From an uncultured bacterium (GTDB lineage: Bacteria; Desulfobacterota; Desulfobaccia; Desulfobaccales; 0-14-0-80-60-11), in NCBI GenBank assembly GCA_937943575.1, contig CALEAV010000057.1, forward strand, positions 1 to 39,754: 39,754 nucleotides of DNA. The letters run 5' to 3'. Position 1 is the first letter of the stretch. Each line of letters starts with the position of its first letter. Shown piece after piece: positions 6,930 to 15,765 of the stretch. The notes beneath the pieces were generated by a model. It ran no database searches. It was not told where the DNA came from and saw nothing but the letters and a program-made list of their open reading frames with translations. Position numbers and translations under genes: made by a program.

Positions 6930-8402
6930 ATGACTCAGAGCGCCTTGACTGACAGCCTGCGCCATCTGGACCTCCGCCGTTTCCGGGAGGTGAGTCTTTT
7001 GGTGGCCGGGGATTTCATGCTGGATGAATACATCTGGGGCCGGGTGGGCCGCATCTCCCCCGAGGCGCCCGTGGTGGTGGTGCGGGTGGAGCGGGAGACC
7101 CGCACCCTGGGCGGCGCCGGCAACGTGGTGCACAATTTGGCCGCCCTGGGGGCCAAGGCGGCGGTCCTGGGGCTCACCGGCCGGGACCGGCCCGCCGAAC
7201 ACCTGCGGGAGAAGCTCACCGCCCTGGGGGTGGACGCCGGGGGACTCTTTGCCGACCCCGACCGCCAGACCACCCGCAAGACCCGGGTGGTGGGGGAGCA
7301 GCAGCAGGTGGTGCGCATCGACCGGGAGACCCCCCTGCCCGGCGGCCCGGAGTACGTCCGCTTCGCCCTGGACTTCGCCCGGGCCCGCCTCCCCGGGGTC
7401 CAGGGCCTCATCCTTTCGGACTATGCCAAGGGGGCTCTCCCCCCGGAGCTGGCCCCGGAGCTCATCCGGCTCGCCCGGGAGCGGCATCTGCCCGTGGTGG
7501 TGGACCCCAAGGGGCGCAACTGGCGCCGCTACGCCGGGGCCACCGTCCTCACCCCCAACCAGAAGGAGCTGGAGGAGGTCCTGGGCCGCCCCTTGGGGGA
7601 GGCGGCGGAGCTGGCGGCCCGGGGCCAGGAGCTCCGGGCCCGCCTGAACGTGGCCTGCCTTCTGGTCACCCAGGGGGCCCGGGGCATGACGCTCCTGGAC
7701 GAAGCGGGCGCCCTGCACCTGCCGGCCCGCACCCCCCGGGAGGTCTTCGACGTCTCCGGCGCCGGGGACACGGTGGCGGCGGTCCTGAGCCTGGGGCTGG
7801 CCCTGGGGCTGCCTCTCCCCCAGGCCGCGGCCCTGGCCAACACCGCCGCCGGGGTGGTGGTCACCAAGCGGGGCACCGCCCCCATCCTCCCGGGCGAACT
7901 GGAGCGGGAGCTCACCGGCTACGTGCACCGGGAGGAGAAGGTGGTGAGCCTGCGGGACCTGCGCTTCATCCTGGCCCACCTCAAGGCCCAGGGGAAGAGG
8001 GTGGTGTTCACCAACGGCTGCTTCGACCTTTTGCACGTGGGCCACGTGAAATTCCTGGAGGACGCCCGGCGCCTGGGGGACGTCCTGGTGGTGGCCCTGG
8101 ACTCCGACGCCTCCGTGCGCCAGGTGAAGGGGGAGGGACGGCCCATTTTGGATCAGGAGCAGCGCCAGCGCCTGCTGGCCGCCCTGGCTGCGGTGGACTA
8201 CGTCACCCTCTTCGATTCCGCCGAGCTTCCCCGGATTTTGGCGGAGCTCAAACCCGATGTGCTGGCCAAGGGGAGCAACTACCCCGAGGAGCAGGTGGCC
8301 GGCCGGGAGGTGGTGGAGGCCTACGGCGGCGAGGTGCGCCTGGTGCCCATCCGGGAGGACATCTCCGTCTCCGGGATCCTCCATCAGATCCGCAACGGCT
8401 GA
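6930..8402 (+). CDS. hldE: Bifunctional heptose-7-phosphate kinase / heptose-1-phosphate adenylyltransferase HldE
   Basis: Makes ADP-heptose for the LPS inner core: the N-terminal domain phosphorylates D-glycero-beta-D-manno-heptose 7-phosphate, and the C-terminal domain adenylylates heptose 1-phosphate. The 490-residue form has a PfkB/ribokinase domain (VAGDFMLDEYIWG near the start; the anion-hole motif GAGDTVAA near residue 280). A nucleotidyltransferase domain follows from about residue 345 (FTNGCFDLLHVGHVKF, containing HxGH). The usual family length is about 475. The ATG at 6930 suits the family N-terminus but its ribosome site is poor. An in-frame TTG at 6873 would add 19 residues that look untypical. 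Confidence 0.92.
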   Translation: MTQSALTDSLRHLDLRRFREVSLLVAGDFMLDEYIWGRVGRISPEAPVVVVRVERETRTLGGAGNVVHNLAALGAKAAVLGLTGRDRPAEHLREKLTALGVDAGGLFADPDRQTTRKTRVVGEQQQVVRIDRETPLPGGPEYVRFALDFARARLPGVQGLILSDYAKGALPPELAPELIRLARERHLPVVVDPKGRNWRRYAGATVLTPNQKELEEVLGRPLGEAAELAARGQELRARLNVACLLVTQGARGMTLLDEAGALHLPARTPREVFDVSGAGDTVAAVLSLGLALGLPLPQAAALANTAAGVVVTKRGTAPILPGELERELTGYVHREEKVVSLRDLRFILAHLKAQGKRVVFTNGCFDLLHVGHVKFLEDARRLGDVLVVALDSDASVRQVKGEGRPILDQEQRQRLLAALAAVDYVTLFDSAELPRILAELKPDVLAKGSNYPEEQVAGREVVEAYGGEVRLVPIREDISVSGILHQIRNG

Positions 8403-8419
8403 GGCATTATGTGATTTGT

Positions 8420-8543
8420 GGGAGAAGGGGCCAGGGGGCGCAGACCCCTGCCCCCTCTCCCACGCCCTCTCCCCCAACCCCATGAAGGGGGTGGGGAGGG
8501 CTAGGAGGGGAGGGTGGGGGAGCCACCTCCCCCAGCCCTCCCC
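8420..8543. repeat. Dispersed intergenic double-hairpin repeat, copy A
   Basis: Fills the convergent gap between hldE and the DHH gene. Hairpin 1 pairs 8420-8438 with 8445-8461; hairpin 2 pairs 8507-8522 (GGGGAGGGTGGGGGAG) with 8527-8543. Almost the same sequence and layout returns at 21117-21245, including the linker CCCTCTCCCCCAACCCC. Likely a two-way terminator that has spread as a repeat. Confidence 0.75.
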
Positions 8544-8563
8544 TCCATCTGAGGTCATGGACC

Positions 8564-9583
8564 TCAGGCGGAGGGAAGTGCCTCCTCCTTCTTTTTTCGG
8601 GCCAGCCGGCCCGCCTTTTCCACCCGCTCCATCAGGAATTCCAGCCACGCCTGCCACTGGCCGGACCAGGGCGGCAGGTACTTCTCCAGCCTGGGGAGGG
8701 GCACCTCCGCCCGGGCGCTGGTGGCGTGCCCCCCCGCCTTGCCCAGCCGGCCGAAGGCGGCCTGGGCCAGCCGCCCGGCATTCTTGCGCAGGCCGTCATT
8801 GCGGAAGATGACGATCAGGTGATCCTGATAGATGCCCCCCACGATGGTCCAGGAGATCTCCTCCACCCTGAGGAAGGAATCGGCGATGATCACCAGGATG
8901 TCCGGGGTGGAGACCGGGCCCAGGAAGGTGTACAGGCGGTTGCCCTTCACCCGGTAGCGGCGCAGGGCCTGCTGGTAGTACTGCAGCATGGCCAGGGTGA
9001 GTTCGGCGAACTCCAGACGGCGCACCAGGGCCAGGCGGGTGTAGCGGAAGAGGTAGTGGAAGGCCCGGATATCGGCCTCGCAGGCCGGGCGCTCGAAATT
9101 GGAGGTGTCCGTCTTGATGCCGTAGTAGAGGGCGGTGGCCAGCTGCAGGGAGGGTTTGATGCGGGCGGCCCGCAGGTATTCCGTCAGGATGGTGGAGGTG
9201 GCGCCATAGGTGGGCCGGATGTCCAGGAGCCGGGCGGTGCTGTCCGGATGCCGGGGGTGGTGGTCGATGATGAGGTCGTAGCGGTGCCGGGCGAAGAGCT
9301 CATGGTGGGGGGGCTGGGAGTCCACCAGGGCGAAACGGGTGAAATGGGCCGGGTCCACCTCGGGATAAGGCAGCAGGGGGATGTTGAGCAGGCGCACCAT
9401 CCTTTGGTTCTGGGGGCGGGTGATGGGCCGGATGGGGGAGATGAGACAGCCGGAGATGCGATGCCACAAGAGCCTTTTGAGGGCCAGGGCGCTGGCGATG
9501 GAGTCCGGGTCGGCGTCAATGAGGATGAGGAGATGGTCCTCGTGGTGAAAGAGTTGATACAGACGGGCAAGCTGGGATTTCAT
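8564..9583 (-). CDS. DHH-family phosphoesterase (NrnA-like)
   Basis: Family members hydrolyse short oligonucleotides (nanoRNA), pAp or cyclic-dinucleotide products with Mn2+ in the cytosol. The 339-residue protein begins MKSQLARLYQLFHHED and carries DPDSIASALAL (about residues 25-35). The signature DHH is in LIIDHHP, and GIKTDTSNF is a further metal/substrate motif. A DHHA1 domain with GGHATSARAEV lies near the C-terminus. The first motif is IDADPDS, so the histidine usual ahead of it is missing. The ATG at 9583 lacks a good ribosome site; in-frame codons upstream give only an untypical extension. It converges on hldE and is back to back with flagellin. Exact substrate not inferable. Confidence 0.82.
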   Translation of the reverse strand: MKSQLARLYQLFHHEDHLLILIDADPDSIASALALKRLLWHRISGCLISPIRPITRPQNQRMVRLLNIPLLPYPEVDPAHFTRFALVDSQPPHHELFARHRYDLIIDHHPRHPDSTARLLDIRPTYGATSTILTEYLRAARIKPSLQLATALYYGIKTDTSNFERPACEADIRAFHYLFRYTRLALVRRLEFAELTLAMLQYYQQALRRYRVKGNRLYTFLGPVSTPDILVIIADSFLRVEEISWTIVGGIYQDHLIVIFRNDGLRKNAGRLAQAAFGRLGKAGGHATSARAEVPLPRLEKYLPPWSGQWQAWLEFLMERVEKAGRLARKKKEEALPSA

Positions 9584-9725
9584 CGCGGTCACGTTGCTTA
9601 GGGATTTTATCTGAATTTGGCACCGGGGAAGGGGGAAAAATGCCCGGGTGAGCAAGAAAATGGCAGACCCCCTCAAAGAGATGCGTCAGGCGGGCGGCAA
9701 AAATCTCCGCCACATGCGGAAAGTT

Positions 9726-9752
9726 AAAGTTTTGCGGGCCGGAGCCGATGAA
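9726..9752 (+). promoter_or_regulatory. Sigma-28 (FliA) flagellin promoter
   Basis: TAAA (9726-9729), a 15-base spacer and GCCGATGA (9745-9752) match the sigma-28 consensus TAAA-N15-GCCGATAA with one change. It lies about 110 bp before the flagellin ATG, as expected for a late flagellar gene. Confidence 0.75.
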
Positions 9753-9863
9753 GTGAGCGACACCGGGATGTCCCTCAAACCAGGCAGAAAGGGGGGCGCA
9801 GCAGGAACAGGGGGGGGTCCCGGAGCATGGATGCCATAGGCCTTTTCAAGGAGGAAAGCCCAC

Positions 9864-10748
9864 ATGAGTCTGGTCATCAACCACAACCTCATGGCGATGA
9901 CCGCGTCACGCTACCTCACCGCCACCTACAGCCGCCTGTCCCAGTCGGTGGCCCGCCTGGCCTCGGGACTGCGCATCAATTCCGCCGCCGATGACGCCGC
10001 CGGTCTGGCCATCCGGGAGATCATGCGCACCGACATCCGGGTGCTCAACCAGGGGGTGCGCAACGCCAATGACGCCCTCTCCCTCATCCAGACGGCGGAC
10101 GGGGCCCTGTCGGTCATTGACGAGAAGCTCACCCGCATGAAGGAGCTGGCGGAGCAGGCGGCCACCGGCACCTATACCGACGTCCAGCGCCTCATCATGG
10201 ACAGCGAGTATCAGGCCATGGCCTCGGAGATCACCCGGATCGCCAACGCCACGGACTTCAACGGGGTCAAGCTCCTGGACGGCAGCCTCTCCGGCACCGG
10301 CCTGGACGGCTCCCTGGGCAACCAGATGAAGATCCACTTCGGCACCGGCAACAGCTCCGCCGAGGACTACTACTACATCCGCATCAGCGCCGCCACCGCC
10401 TCGGCTTTGGGGGTGGGCAATGCCATCGACGCCGGCCGGGCGGGCTACACTATCAGCACCCAGGCTGCGGCCCAGCAGGCCCTGGAGGCCATCGACGCGG
10501 CCATCACCTCCAAGGACAACATCCGGGCCAACCTGGGGGCCCTGGCCAACCGCCTGGCCAACACCATCACCAACCTCACCATCCAGGCGGAGAACCTGCA
10601 GGCGGCGGAATCCCGCATCTCGGATGTCAACGTGGCCACCGAGATGACGGAGTTTGTGCGCAACCAGATCCTCACCCAGGCGGCGGTGGCCATGCTGGCC
10701 CAGGCCAACGCCCTGCCGCAGCTGGCCCTGCAGCTCATCCGCGGCTAA
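9864..10748 (+). CDS. fliC: Flagellin
   Basis: The filament subunit, exported unfolded by the flagellar type III system. The 294 residues have the conserved N-terminal helix (SLVINHNLMAMTASR, then LSQSVARLASGLRINSAADDAAGLAI). The C-terminal helix (NLQAAESRISDVNVATEM to LPQLALQLIRG) is also typical. The central domain is short (about residues 140-190), so this is a small flagellin of D0/D1 type with a minimal surface-exposed part. AAGGAGG stands 9 bases before the ATG. Controlled by the sigma-28 promoter at 9726, followed by a hairpin at 10764-10793, then fliD and fliS. FliS later in the cluster is its export chaperone. Confidence 0.95.
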   Translation: MSLVINHNLMAMTASRYLTATYSRLSQSVARLASGLRINSAADDAAGLAIREIMRTDIRVLNQGVRNANDALSLIQTADGALSVIDEKLTRMKELAEQAATGTYTDVQRLIMDSEYQAMASEITRIANATDFNGVKLLDGSLSGTGLDGSLGNQMKIHFGTGNSSAEDYYYIRISAATASALGVGNAIDAGRAGYTISTQAAAQQALEAIDAAITSKDNIRANLGALANRLANTITNLTIQAENLQAAESRISDVNVATEMTEFVRNQILTQAAVAMLAQANALPQLALQLIRG

Positions 10749-10763
10749 CCGGACCTTCTTGCC

Positions 10764-10793
10764 GGGGCAGGGGGGTAAAATCTTCCCTGCCCC
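10764..10793 (+). terminator. Hairpin after flagellin
   Basis: A perfect 9-bp stem GGGGCAGGG (10764-10772) / CCCTGCCCC (10785-10793) follows the flagellin stop by 15 bases. There is no T tract, so it may act as a 3' stabiliser or a weak terminator. Confidence 0.5.
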
Positions 10794-10838
10794 CAAGCCG
10801 CCCCCCATTTTCCCGGCCCGCTTCCAAGGCGTGGCCCC

Positions 10839-10853
10839 TGGCACAGGCTTTGC
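10839..10853 (+). promoter_or_regulatory. Sigma-54 (-24/-12) promoter of fliD
   Basis: TGGCACAGGCTTTGC has GG at -24 and GC at -12 with the exact 12-base register of the sigma-54 consensus TGGCAC-N5-TTGC. It lies about 40 bp before the fliD ATG. A sigma-54 activator is encoded at 18512, but whether it acts here is unknown. Confidence 0.75.
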
Positions 10854-10891
10854 TTTGTCGGGGAGAAAACTGAGTCGCTGCTTCCGGCGCC

Positions 10892-12622
10892 ATGGCAGAC
10901 ACCACCGTCACCGGCCTCACCTCCCGCCTCTACTATCAGCCGGCCATCACCTTCACCGGCCTGGGCTCCGGCATTGACAGCCAGACCATGATCAACCGGC
11001 TGGTGGAGGTGGAGGCCCGCCAGCTCAAGCGCTTCAGCGCCTGGAAGGAGGAGTGGCTGGCCAAGATCGAGGCCTTAAGCGCCCTGCAGGAGAAACTCCG
11101 GGCCTTCCGCACCACGGCCGCCGGCATGGACAGCCCCGGGGAGTTCCAGGTCCGCCGGGCGAGCGTCAGCGACCCCGCGGTCCTCACGGCCGCGGCCAGT
11201 CCCGGGGCCGCTTTGGGCAGCCACCGGCTCCTCATCCAGCAGCTGGCCCGAAATGAGGTGGAAGTGCACCAGGGCCTGCCCAGCCCCGACACGGTGGTGA
11301 ATGGCAGCGGCACCGCCAAGACCCTGGCCCTCACCTACGCCGGCACCCCCTTCACGGTCAATGTCCCCTCCGGTGCCACCCTCACGGACCTGGCCGCGGC
11401 CATCAACGCCAGCGGCGCCAACCCGGGGGTGCAGGCGCTGGTGGTGGATCTGGGCCCGGCTGCCGGCGACGGCCGCTTTCGCCTCATGCTCCAGGGCCGG
11501 GACACCGGCGCCGCCAATACCATCACGGTGAACGACGCCCTCACCACCCTGGACGGCACGGACAACACCCTCAACTTCACCGCCGCCACCTTCACGGAGA
11601 CCCAAAGCGCCGCCAACGCCCGGCTGCGCCTCAACGGCTACCCCCCCGACGGCTGGATCGAGCGCCCCGGCAACCTGATCACCGACCTCCTGCCGGGGGT
11701 GACCCTCACCCTCACCGCGGCCTCCACTGCCGAGGTCAGCCTCTCCGTGTCCCCGGACACCACGGCCATGCAGGAGAAGATCACCGCCCTGGTGCAGGGC
11801 TACAACGAGGTGGCCGCCTACATCCGGGAGCTCACCAAATTCGACCCGGTGACGAAGAAGGCCGGGCTGTTGCTGGGCAACTATGTGGTGCAGCTGGTGA
11901 AAAGCGGCCTCACCCAGGCGGCCACCGGCAACGCCCCGGGGTTCGCCTCGCCCCCCGATCCCTACCTCAGCCTGGCCCAGGTGGGGATCACCACCGATGC
12001 CGACCCTGCCTCCCCCACCTTCGGGCAGCTCAAGGTGGACGAGGCCGCCCTCAGCGCCGCCCTCCGGGAGCGGCCCGAGGCGGTGGGGGAGCTCTTCGCC
12101 GCCGCCTTTGCGGGGGTGAGTGACGACGCCACGGGAACCATCAGTTATGTCAGCGCCCTGCCCGGGATTACGAAGCCGGGCATTTACCCGGTCACCGCCA
12201 CCGTCCAGGGCGGGGTCCTCCTCGGGGGCACCATCAACGGCCACCCGGCCATCGTCTCCGGCGACACCCTGACCGGCGCCGCCGGCTACCCGGAATACGG
12301 CCTGGCCGTCAAGGTGGCCCTCACCGACGGCGACCATGCGGGCGTGGTGCGGCTGAAAAACGGGCTTTGCGGCACCCTGACCGACAGGCTGGACGACCTG
12401 CTGAGCCTGGCCACCGGGCCGGTACACGTGCTCATCAGAAACTACCAGGACATCATCAGCGGCATTGACGACAAGATCGAGCTGGAGACCCGGCGGCTGG
12501 AGGCCTACCGCCAGCGCCTCACCGAGCAGTTCGCCCGCCTGGAGGCGGTGCTGGGCCAGCTGAACGATCAGGCCAATTACCTGGCCGGCCAGATCCAGAA
12601 ACTGAACAACTCCAAGTCCTGA
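10892..12622 (+). CDS. fliD: Flagellar hook-associated protein 2 (filament cap FliD)
   Basis: Caps the growing filament and helps flagellin to fold at the tip. The 576-residue protein has the FliD N-terminal domain (FTGLGSGIDSQTMINRLVEV, about residues 20-40). Hook-associated repeats of beta type follow in the middle (TLALTYAGTPFTVNVPSGAT). The C-terminal domain has KFDPVTKKAGLLLGN and a closing coiled coil (LETRRLEAYRQRLTEQFARL). The family usually spans 450-670 residues. The N-terminal 15 residues before the conserved part are longer than in E. coli. A sigma-54 promoter precedes it, so it is timed separately from flagellin. Confidence 0.93.
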   Translation: MADTTVTGLTSRLYYQPAITFTGLGSGIDSQTMINRLVEVEARQLKRFSAWKEEWLAKIEALSALQEKLRAFRTTAAGMDSPGEFQVRRASVSDPAVLTAAASPGAALGSHRLLIQQLARNEVEVHQGLPSPDTVVNGSGTAKTLALTYAGTPFTVNVPSGATLTDLAAAINASGANPGVQALVVDLGPAAGDGRFRLMLQGRDTGAANTITVNDALTTLDGTDNTLNFTAATFTETQSAANARLRLNGYPPDGWIERPGNLITDLLPGVTLTLTAASTAEVSLSVSPDTTAMQEKITALVQGYNEVAAYIRELTKFDPVTKKAGLLLGNYVVQLVKSGLTQAATGNAPGFASPPDPYLSLAQVGITTDADPASPTFGQLKVDEAALSAALRERPEAVGELFAAAFAGVSDDATGTISYVSALPGITKPGIYPVTATVQGGVLLGGTINGHPAIVSGDTLTGAAGYPEYGLAVKVALTDGDHAGVVRLKNGLCGTLTDRLDDLLSLATGPVHVLIRNYQDIISGIDDKIELETRRLEAYRQRLTEQFARLEAVLGQLNDQANYLAGQIQKLNNSKS

Positions 12623-12986
12623 TGGGCATGAGCAGGCGGCGGCCGGGGGGAGGGCAGGGCGGCACCGGATGTCGGGGGGGGGACAGACAGAGCTCTGCAA
12701 ACAAGATAACCCCTGACAGCCTGCGCACTATCGGCGGCACGGGTATCGGGGGCTGCAGACGGAGCTCAACCGCACACGGCAGAGGCGGCCGGAAGAAGGG
12801 CAGGGCGGGGCTTCCCCCGGGAGGCCTCAAGCAGACCTCTGGGAAGTTGGAGGGGCCGGGGAGGAAACCCTGGGAGAGCGGCCCGGGAGTCGGCCTGCCT
12901 CTCCCGGGGTCGGTCCGGGGGGGGCGGCGGCCTTAGGGCTCCGCCCCCGACAGGTCCGCCGGTTATCATGAGCACGGGGAGGACAC
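12623..12986. other. fliD-fliS intergenic region with an inverted repeat
   Basis: 364 bp without a convincing gene. GAGCTCTGCA (12690-12699) can pair with TGCAGACGGAGCTC (12754-12767), with a four-base bulge, closing a 54-base loop. A second G/C-rich stretch (12880-12915) is self-complementary (GGGAGAGGC... / GCCTCTCCC type). No sigma-28 or sigma-54 box and no known riboswitch pattern was seen. GGGGAGGA stands before the fliS ATG. Confidence 0.45.
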
Positions 12987-13433
12987 ATGAAAACCCAGGT
13001 TGTCCATCAGCAGTATCTGACCACCCAGGTGACCACCGCCGACCGCCTGCAGCTGGTGGTGATGCTCTATGAGGGGGCCCTGAACTTCCTCGGTCAGGCC
13101 AAGGCCCGCATGGCCGCCAAAGACGCCCCGGGGAAGGGCCTCTACCTCGGCAAGGCCCTGGACATCATCGCCGAGCTGAACGCCTCCCTCAACTTCCAGG
13201 ACGGTGGGGAACTGGCCGCCAACCTCTCCCGCCTCTACCACTTCATGACCCAGCACCTCACCCGGGCCAACCTCACCTGGAGCGAACAGGCCGTGGAGGA
13301 GGTCATGGCCATGCTGACGGAGCTCAAGCAGGCCTGGGAGCAGATCTGCCGCCAGACCGGGGCGGCCCAGGCAGAGGACCCGACCCCCCCGCAGGCCTGC
13401 CTCACCCCGTCCCTCAGATCCCTGGTGGTGTGA
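12987..13433 (+). CDS. fliS: Flagellar export chaperone FliS
   Basis: Binds the C-terminal helix of flagellin in the cytosol and keeps it from assembling before export. The 148-residue, all-helical protein starts MKTQVVHQQYLTTQVTTADR and has the family core LVVMLYEGALNFLGQAKARM. It continues through KALDIIAELNASLNF and LSRLYHFMTQHLTRAN. It is somewhat longer than the usual 125-135 residues because of a Pro/Ala-rich tail after residue 130. Strong ribosome site GGGGAGGA before the ATG. Its place after fliC and fliD is the usual order. Confidence 0.92.
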   Translation: MKTQVVHQQYLTTQVTTADRLQLVVMLYEGALNFLGQAKARMAAKDAPGKGLYLGKALDIIAELNASLNFQDGGELAANLSRLYHFMTQHLTRANLTWSEQAVEEVMAMLTELKQAWEQICRQTGAAQAEDPTPPQACLTPSLRSLVV

Positions 13434-14098
13434 TGATGGCCGGGGAGCGGGGTGGAGGCGGAGACCACGGGCAAGCCGGGCCCCCCGTGTATGCAGGGGG
13501 TCGCCGTTTTCAGCCGGGCAGGGGGGCCGGACCCACTTCCCGCACCGCCGGGTGGGAAGGGGGAAGGCCGGCCCCGGTTTCCGGATTGTGAGCGAAGGCA
13601 AAACCACCCGCGCAGGTGGCACCCAGGGGCCGTCAAGGGGGCGCCGGCCCCGTATGTCAGGGCAAAGCGGGACGGGCAGGGTGCCCGGACCCGCCTGGGG
13701 AGGGGGACAAGGGTCAGGAGTCGACGTTGAAGAACTCACTGTGCCTGACCTCGCCTGGCGAGGAGGGCTGATCCCCCCATGAAGAGCAGCCCCACAGGAT
13801 GTCGCCGGCGCATGGCCGCAGTCGGTTGGGTGTCAGCGCCGCGACCTGGCCAGGGTGCCCCACGCCCTTCCGGGTGGCGCCGGCACCTGGCCGAGGTCGG
13901 CGCTGGTCCCCCGCCTGCAGGGCAGCCCCGGTTATCAGACAGGTGAATAAAGCCATGTTTGAGCTGTCCCCCGCTCAAGGGCGCCCCTGTCTTGGTGCCC
14001 GGACCCGCAGGGGGACGGGGGTGCCGCAATGACCGCCGCGGAGATTTACCTCTGTGACGCCCGGGACCCGCAGGGGGAAGGGGTGCCGGCACCGGACG
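13434..14098. other. Gene-free convergent region with repeats
   Basis: 665 bp between fliS and the SDR gene, G/C-rich and without a supported reading frame. A 30-bp direct repeat (GCCCGG-ACCCGCAGGGGG...GGTGCCG) occurs at 13997-14026 and 14059-14088, with a partial copy at 13683-13694. An imperfect long hairpin pairs 13835-13859 with 13882-13904 (AGCGCCG...GGTGCC / GGCACC...CGGCGCT). Short frames here show none of the family motifs or ribosome sites of the neighbours. Probably decayed or repeat-derived sequence. Confidence 0.55.
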
Positions 14099-15661
14099 TC
14101 AGTCGGCCCGCCTCTGCCGCCTCTTTTCCGGCAAGCGCTCGGGGCCGGACAGCACGGGCTTTCCCGTGGCACGGGCAATGGCTGTGAGCATCCCGCCATA
14201 GACCACCCGGTGCAAGGGATCCAGGGCGTGCCAGTAGATCAGCCCGCCCAGGCCCTTGGGGAGGAAGCGGGCCCGCTGCACCAGGCGGCAGCGCCCCTGA
14301 CCCCGGGGCTCCACCTCAAACTCGAGGATGGCCTCCCCGGGGAGTTTCATCTCCGCCAGCAGCACCAGCCGGGTGGGCGGGTGCACCTCCAGGACCCGCC
14401 AGAAATCCAGGGCGTCCCCCACCCGGATCTCCGTGGGGTGGCGCCGGCCGCCCCGGAACCCCACCCCGCCCAGCAGCCGGTCGGCCAGGCCCCGCAGCTT
14501 CCAGAGCCCGGTGCCGAAATACCAGCCGGTGCGGCCGCCGATGCGGGCCAACGGCTCCCAGACCTCCTCCGGGGTGGCCTGAAGGGTGATGCCGTAGGCC
14601 AGCTCCCGCACCGTCCCCCCGGCATACTCCGGGTCGCCGCAGTACAGCCACTCCGGGGGCACCGTGCGGCCGGCGTCCATCCAGCAGGTGTCCACCTGCT
14701 CCTGACGGATGCGCTGCAGAGCCAGGCGGATGGTGGTGCGGCAGTCCAGAAGCTCCTGGGGGATGATCTCCCGGATGCGGTTCTCCCGGCAGATCACCGG
14801 GTTGCGCAGCCCCTCCGCCAGGGGCCGGGCGATGGCCGCCGGCACCGGGGTCACCAGGTGGATCCAATAGGAGCTCAGCCGGGGGGTGAGCACCGGCACC
14901 GGGATGATGAGGCGCCGCCTCAGCCCCGCCTCCTCGGCATAAATGTCGAAGAGCTTCCGGTAGGTGGTGATCTCCGGCCCGCCGATATCGAAGGTCTGCC
15001 CCCTGGTCTCGTCATGCTCCAGACAGCCCGCCAGGTACCCCAGGACATTGCGGATGGCGATGGGCTGCACCGGGTTGTGCACCCACTTGGGGGTGATCAT
15101 CACCGGCAGGCGCTCCACCAGATAGCGCATGATCTCAAAGGAGGCGCTCCCCGAGCCCAAAATCATGGCGGCCCTGAGAAACGTGGTGGGCACCGGGCCG
15201 GACTGCAGGATCCGGGCCACCTCGTGGCGGGAGCGCAGATGCTGGCTTAAGTGCGGGTCCTCCGCGCCGCCTAAGCCCCCCAGGTAGATGATCCGGTCCA
15301 GCCCCGCCTCAGCCGCGGCCTGCACCATGTTGCGGGCTGCCTGGCGGTCGGCCTCCTGGTAGTGCTCCGGGGCGGCCAGCATGGAGTGCACCAGATAAAA
15401 AGCGGCCCAGCAGCCCTGGGCGGCCCGGCGGAGGGACTCCAGGTCCAGGACGTCCCCCTGGACCAGTTCCACCTGGGGATGCCCCGCCCAGGGCCGGGCC
15501 TTGAGTTTGGGCACCGAGCGCCCCAAAGCCCGGACCCGCCAGCCCTCCTCCAGGAGCCTGGGGATGAGCCGCCCGCCCACATAGCCGGTGGAGCCGGTGA
15601 CCAGGACCGGCCGGGCCCGCCGGTCCGCTGCCGGGGTGCCGAAATGCTCTGCCAGGACCAT
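14099..15661 (-). CDS. NAD(P)-binding SDR/NmrA-type protein with C-terminal DUF2867 domain
   Basis: The 520-residue protein joins an extended SDR fold (LVTGSTGYVGGRLIPRLLEE near residue 22; QGDVLDLESL; LVHSM) to a C-terminal START-like DUF2867 region from about residue 330. That region includes GIRLAL-type helices and RGQGRCRLVQRARFLPKGLG. The combination is known from conserved proteins of unclear function related to YbjT. A redox or lipid/quinone-related membrane role is possible but unproven. The catalytic YxxxK of classical SDRs is not evident, as in other atypical members. The start is ATG 15661 with GGGGG upstream; a GTG one codon earlier is possible. Transcribed divergently from the TPR gene. 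Confidence 0.8.
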   Translation of the reverse strand: MVLAEHFGTPAADRRARPVLVTGSTGYVGGRLIPRLLEEGWRVRALGRSVPKLKARPWAGHPQVELVQGDVLDLESLRRAAQGCWAAFYLVHSMLAAPEHYQEADRQAARNMVQAAAEAGLDRIIYLGGLGGAEDPHLSQHLRSRHEVARILQSGPVPTTFLRAAMILGSGSASFEIMRYLVERLPVMITPKWVHNPVQPIAIRNVLGYLAGCLEHDETRGQTFDIGGPEITTYRKLFDIYAEEAGLRRRLIIPVPVLTPRLSSYWIHLVTPVPAAIARPLAEGLRNPVICRENRIREIIPQELLDCRTTIRLALQRIRQEQVDTCWMDAGRTVPPEWLYCGDPEYAGGTVRELAYGITLQATPEEVWEPLARIGGRTGWYFGTGLWKLRGLADRLLGGVGFRGGRRHPTEIRVGDALDFWRVLEVHPPTRLVLLAEMKLPGEAILEFEVEPRGQGRCRLVQRARFLPKGLGGLIYWHALDPLHRVVYGGMLTAIARATGKPVLSGPERLPEKRRQRRAD

Positions 15662-15765
15662 CACATCCCCCTGCCCTTCTGCTTTTTACTTCATTCTACC
15701 GCCAAATGGCCCCGAGGGACAGGAGGGGAAATTCTTTTCCGGGAACCTCCGGCACCCCCCGGTCC

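Noticed and set aside
12623-12986. A cyclic-di-GMP riboswitch before fliS
   Set aside because: Expected because of the motility context, but the conserved GEMM core and tetraloop receptor pattern are not present.
13736-14092. A 118-residue minus-strand frame after fliS
   Set aside because: It consists of Pro/Arg/Gly-rich translation of the repeats with no ribosome site or motif.
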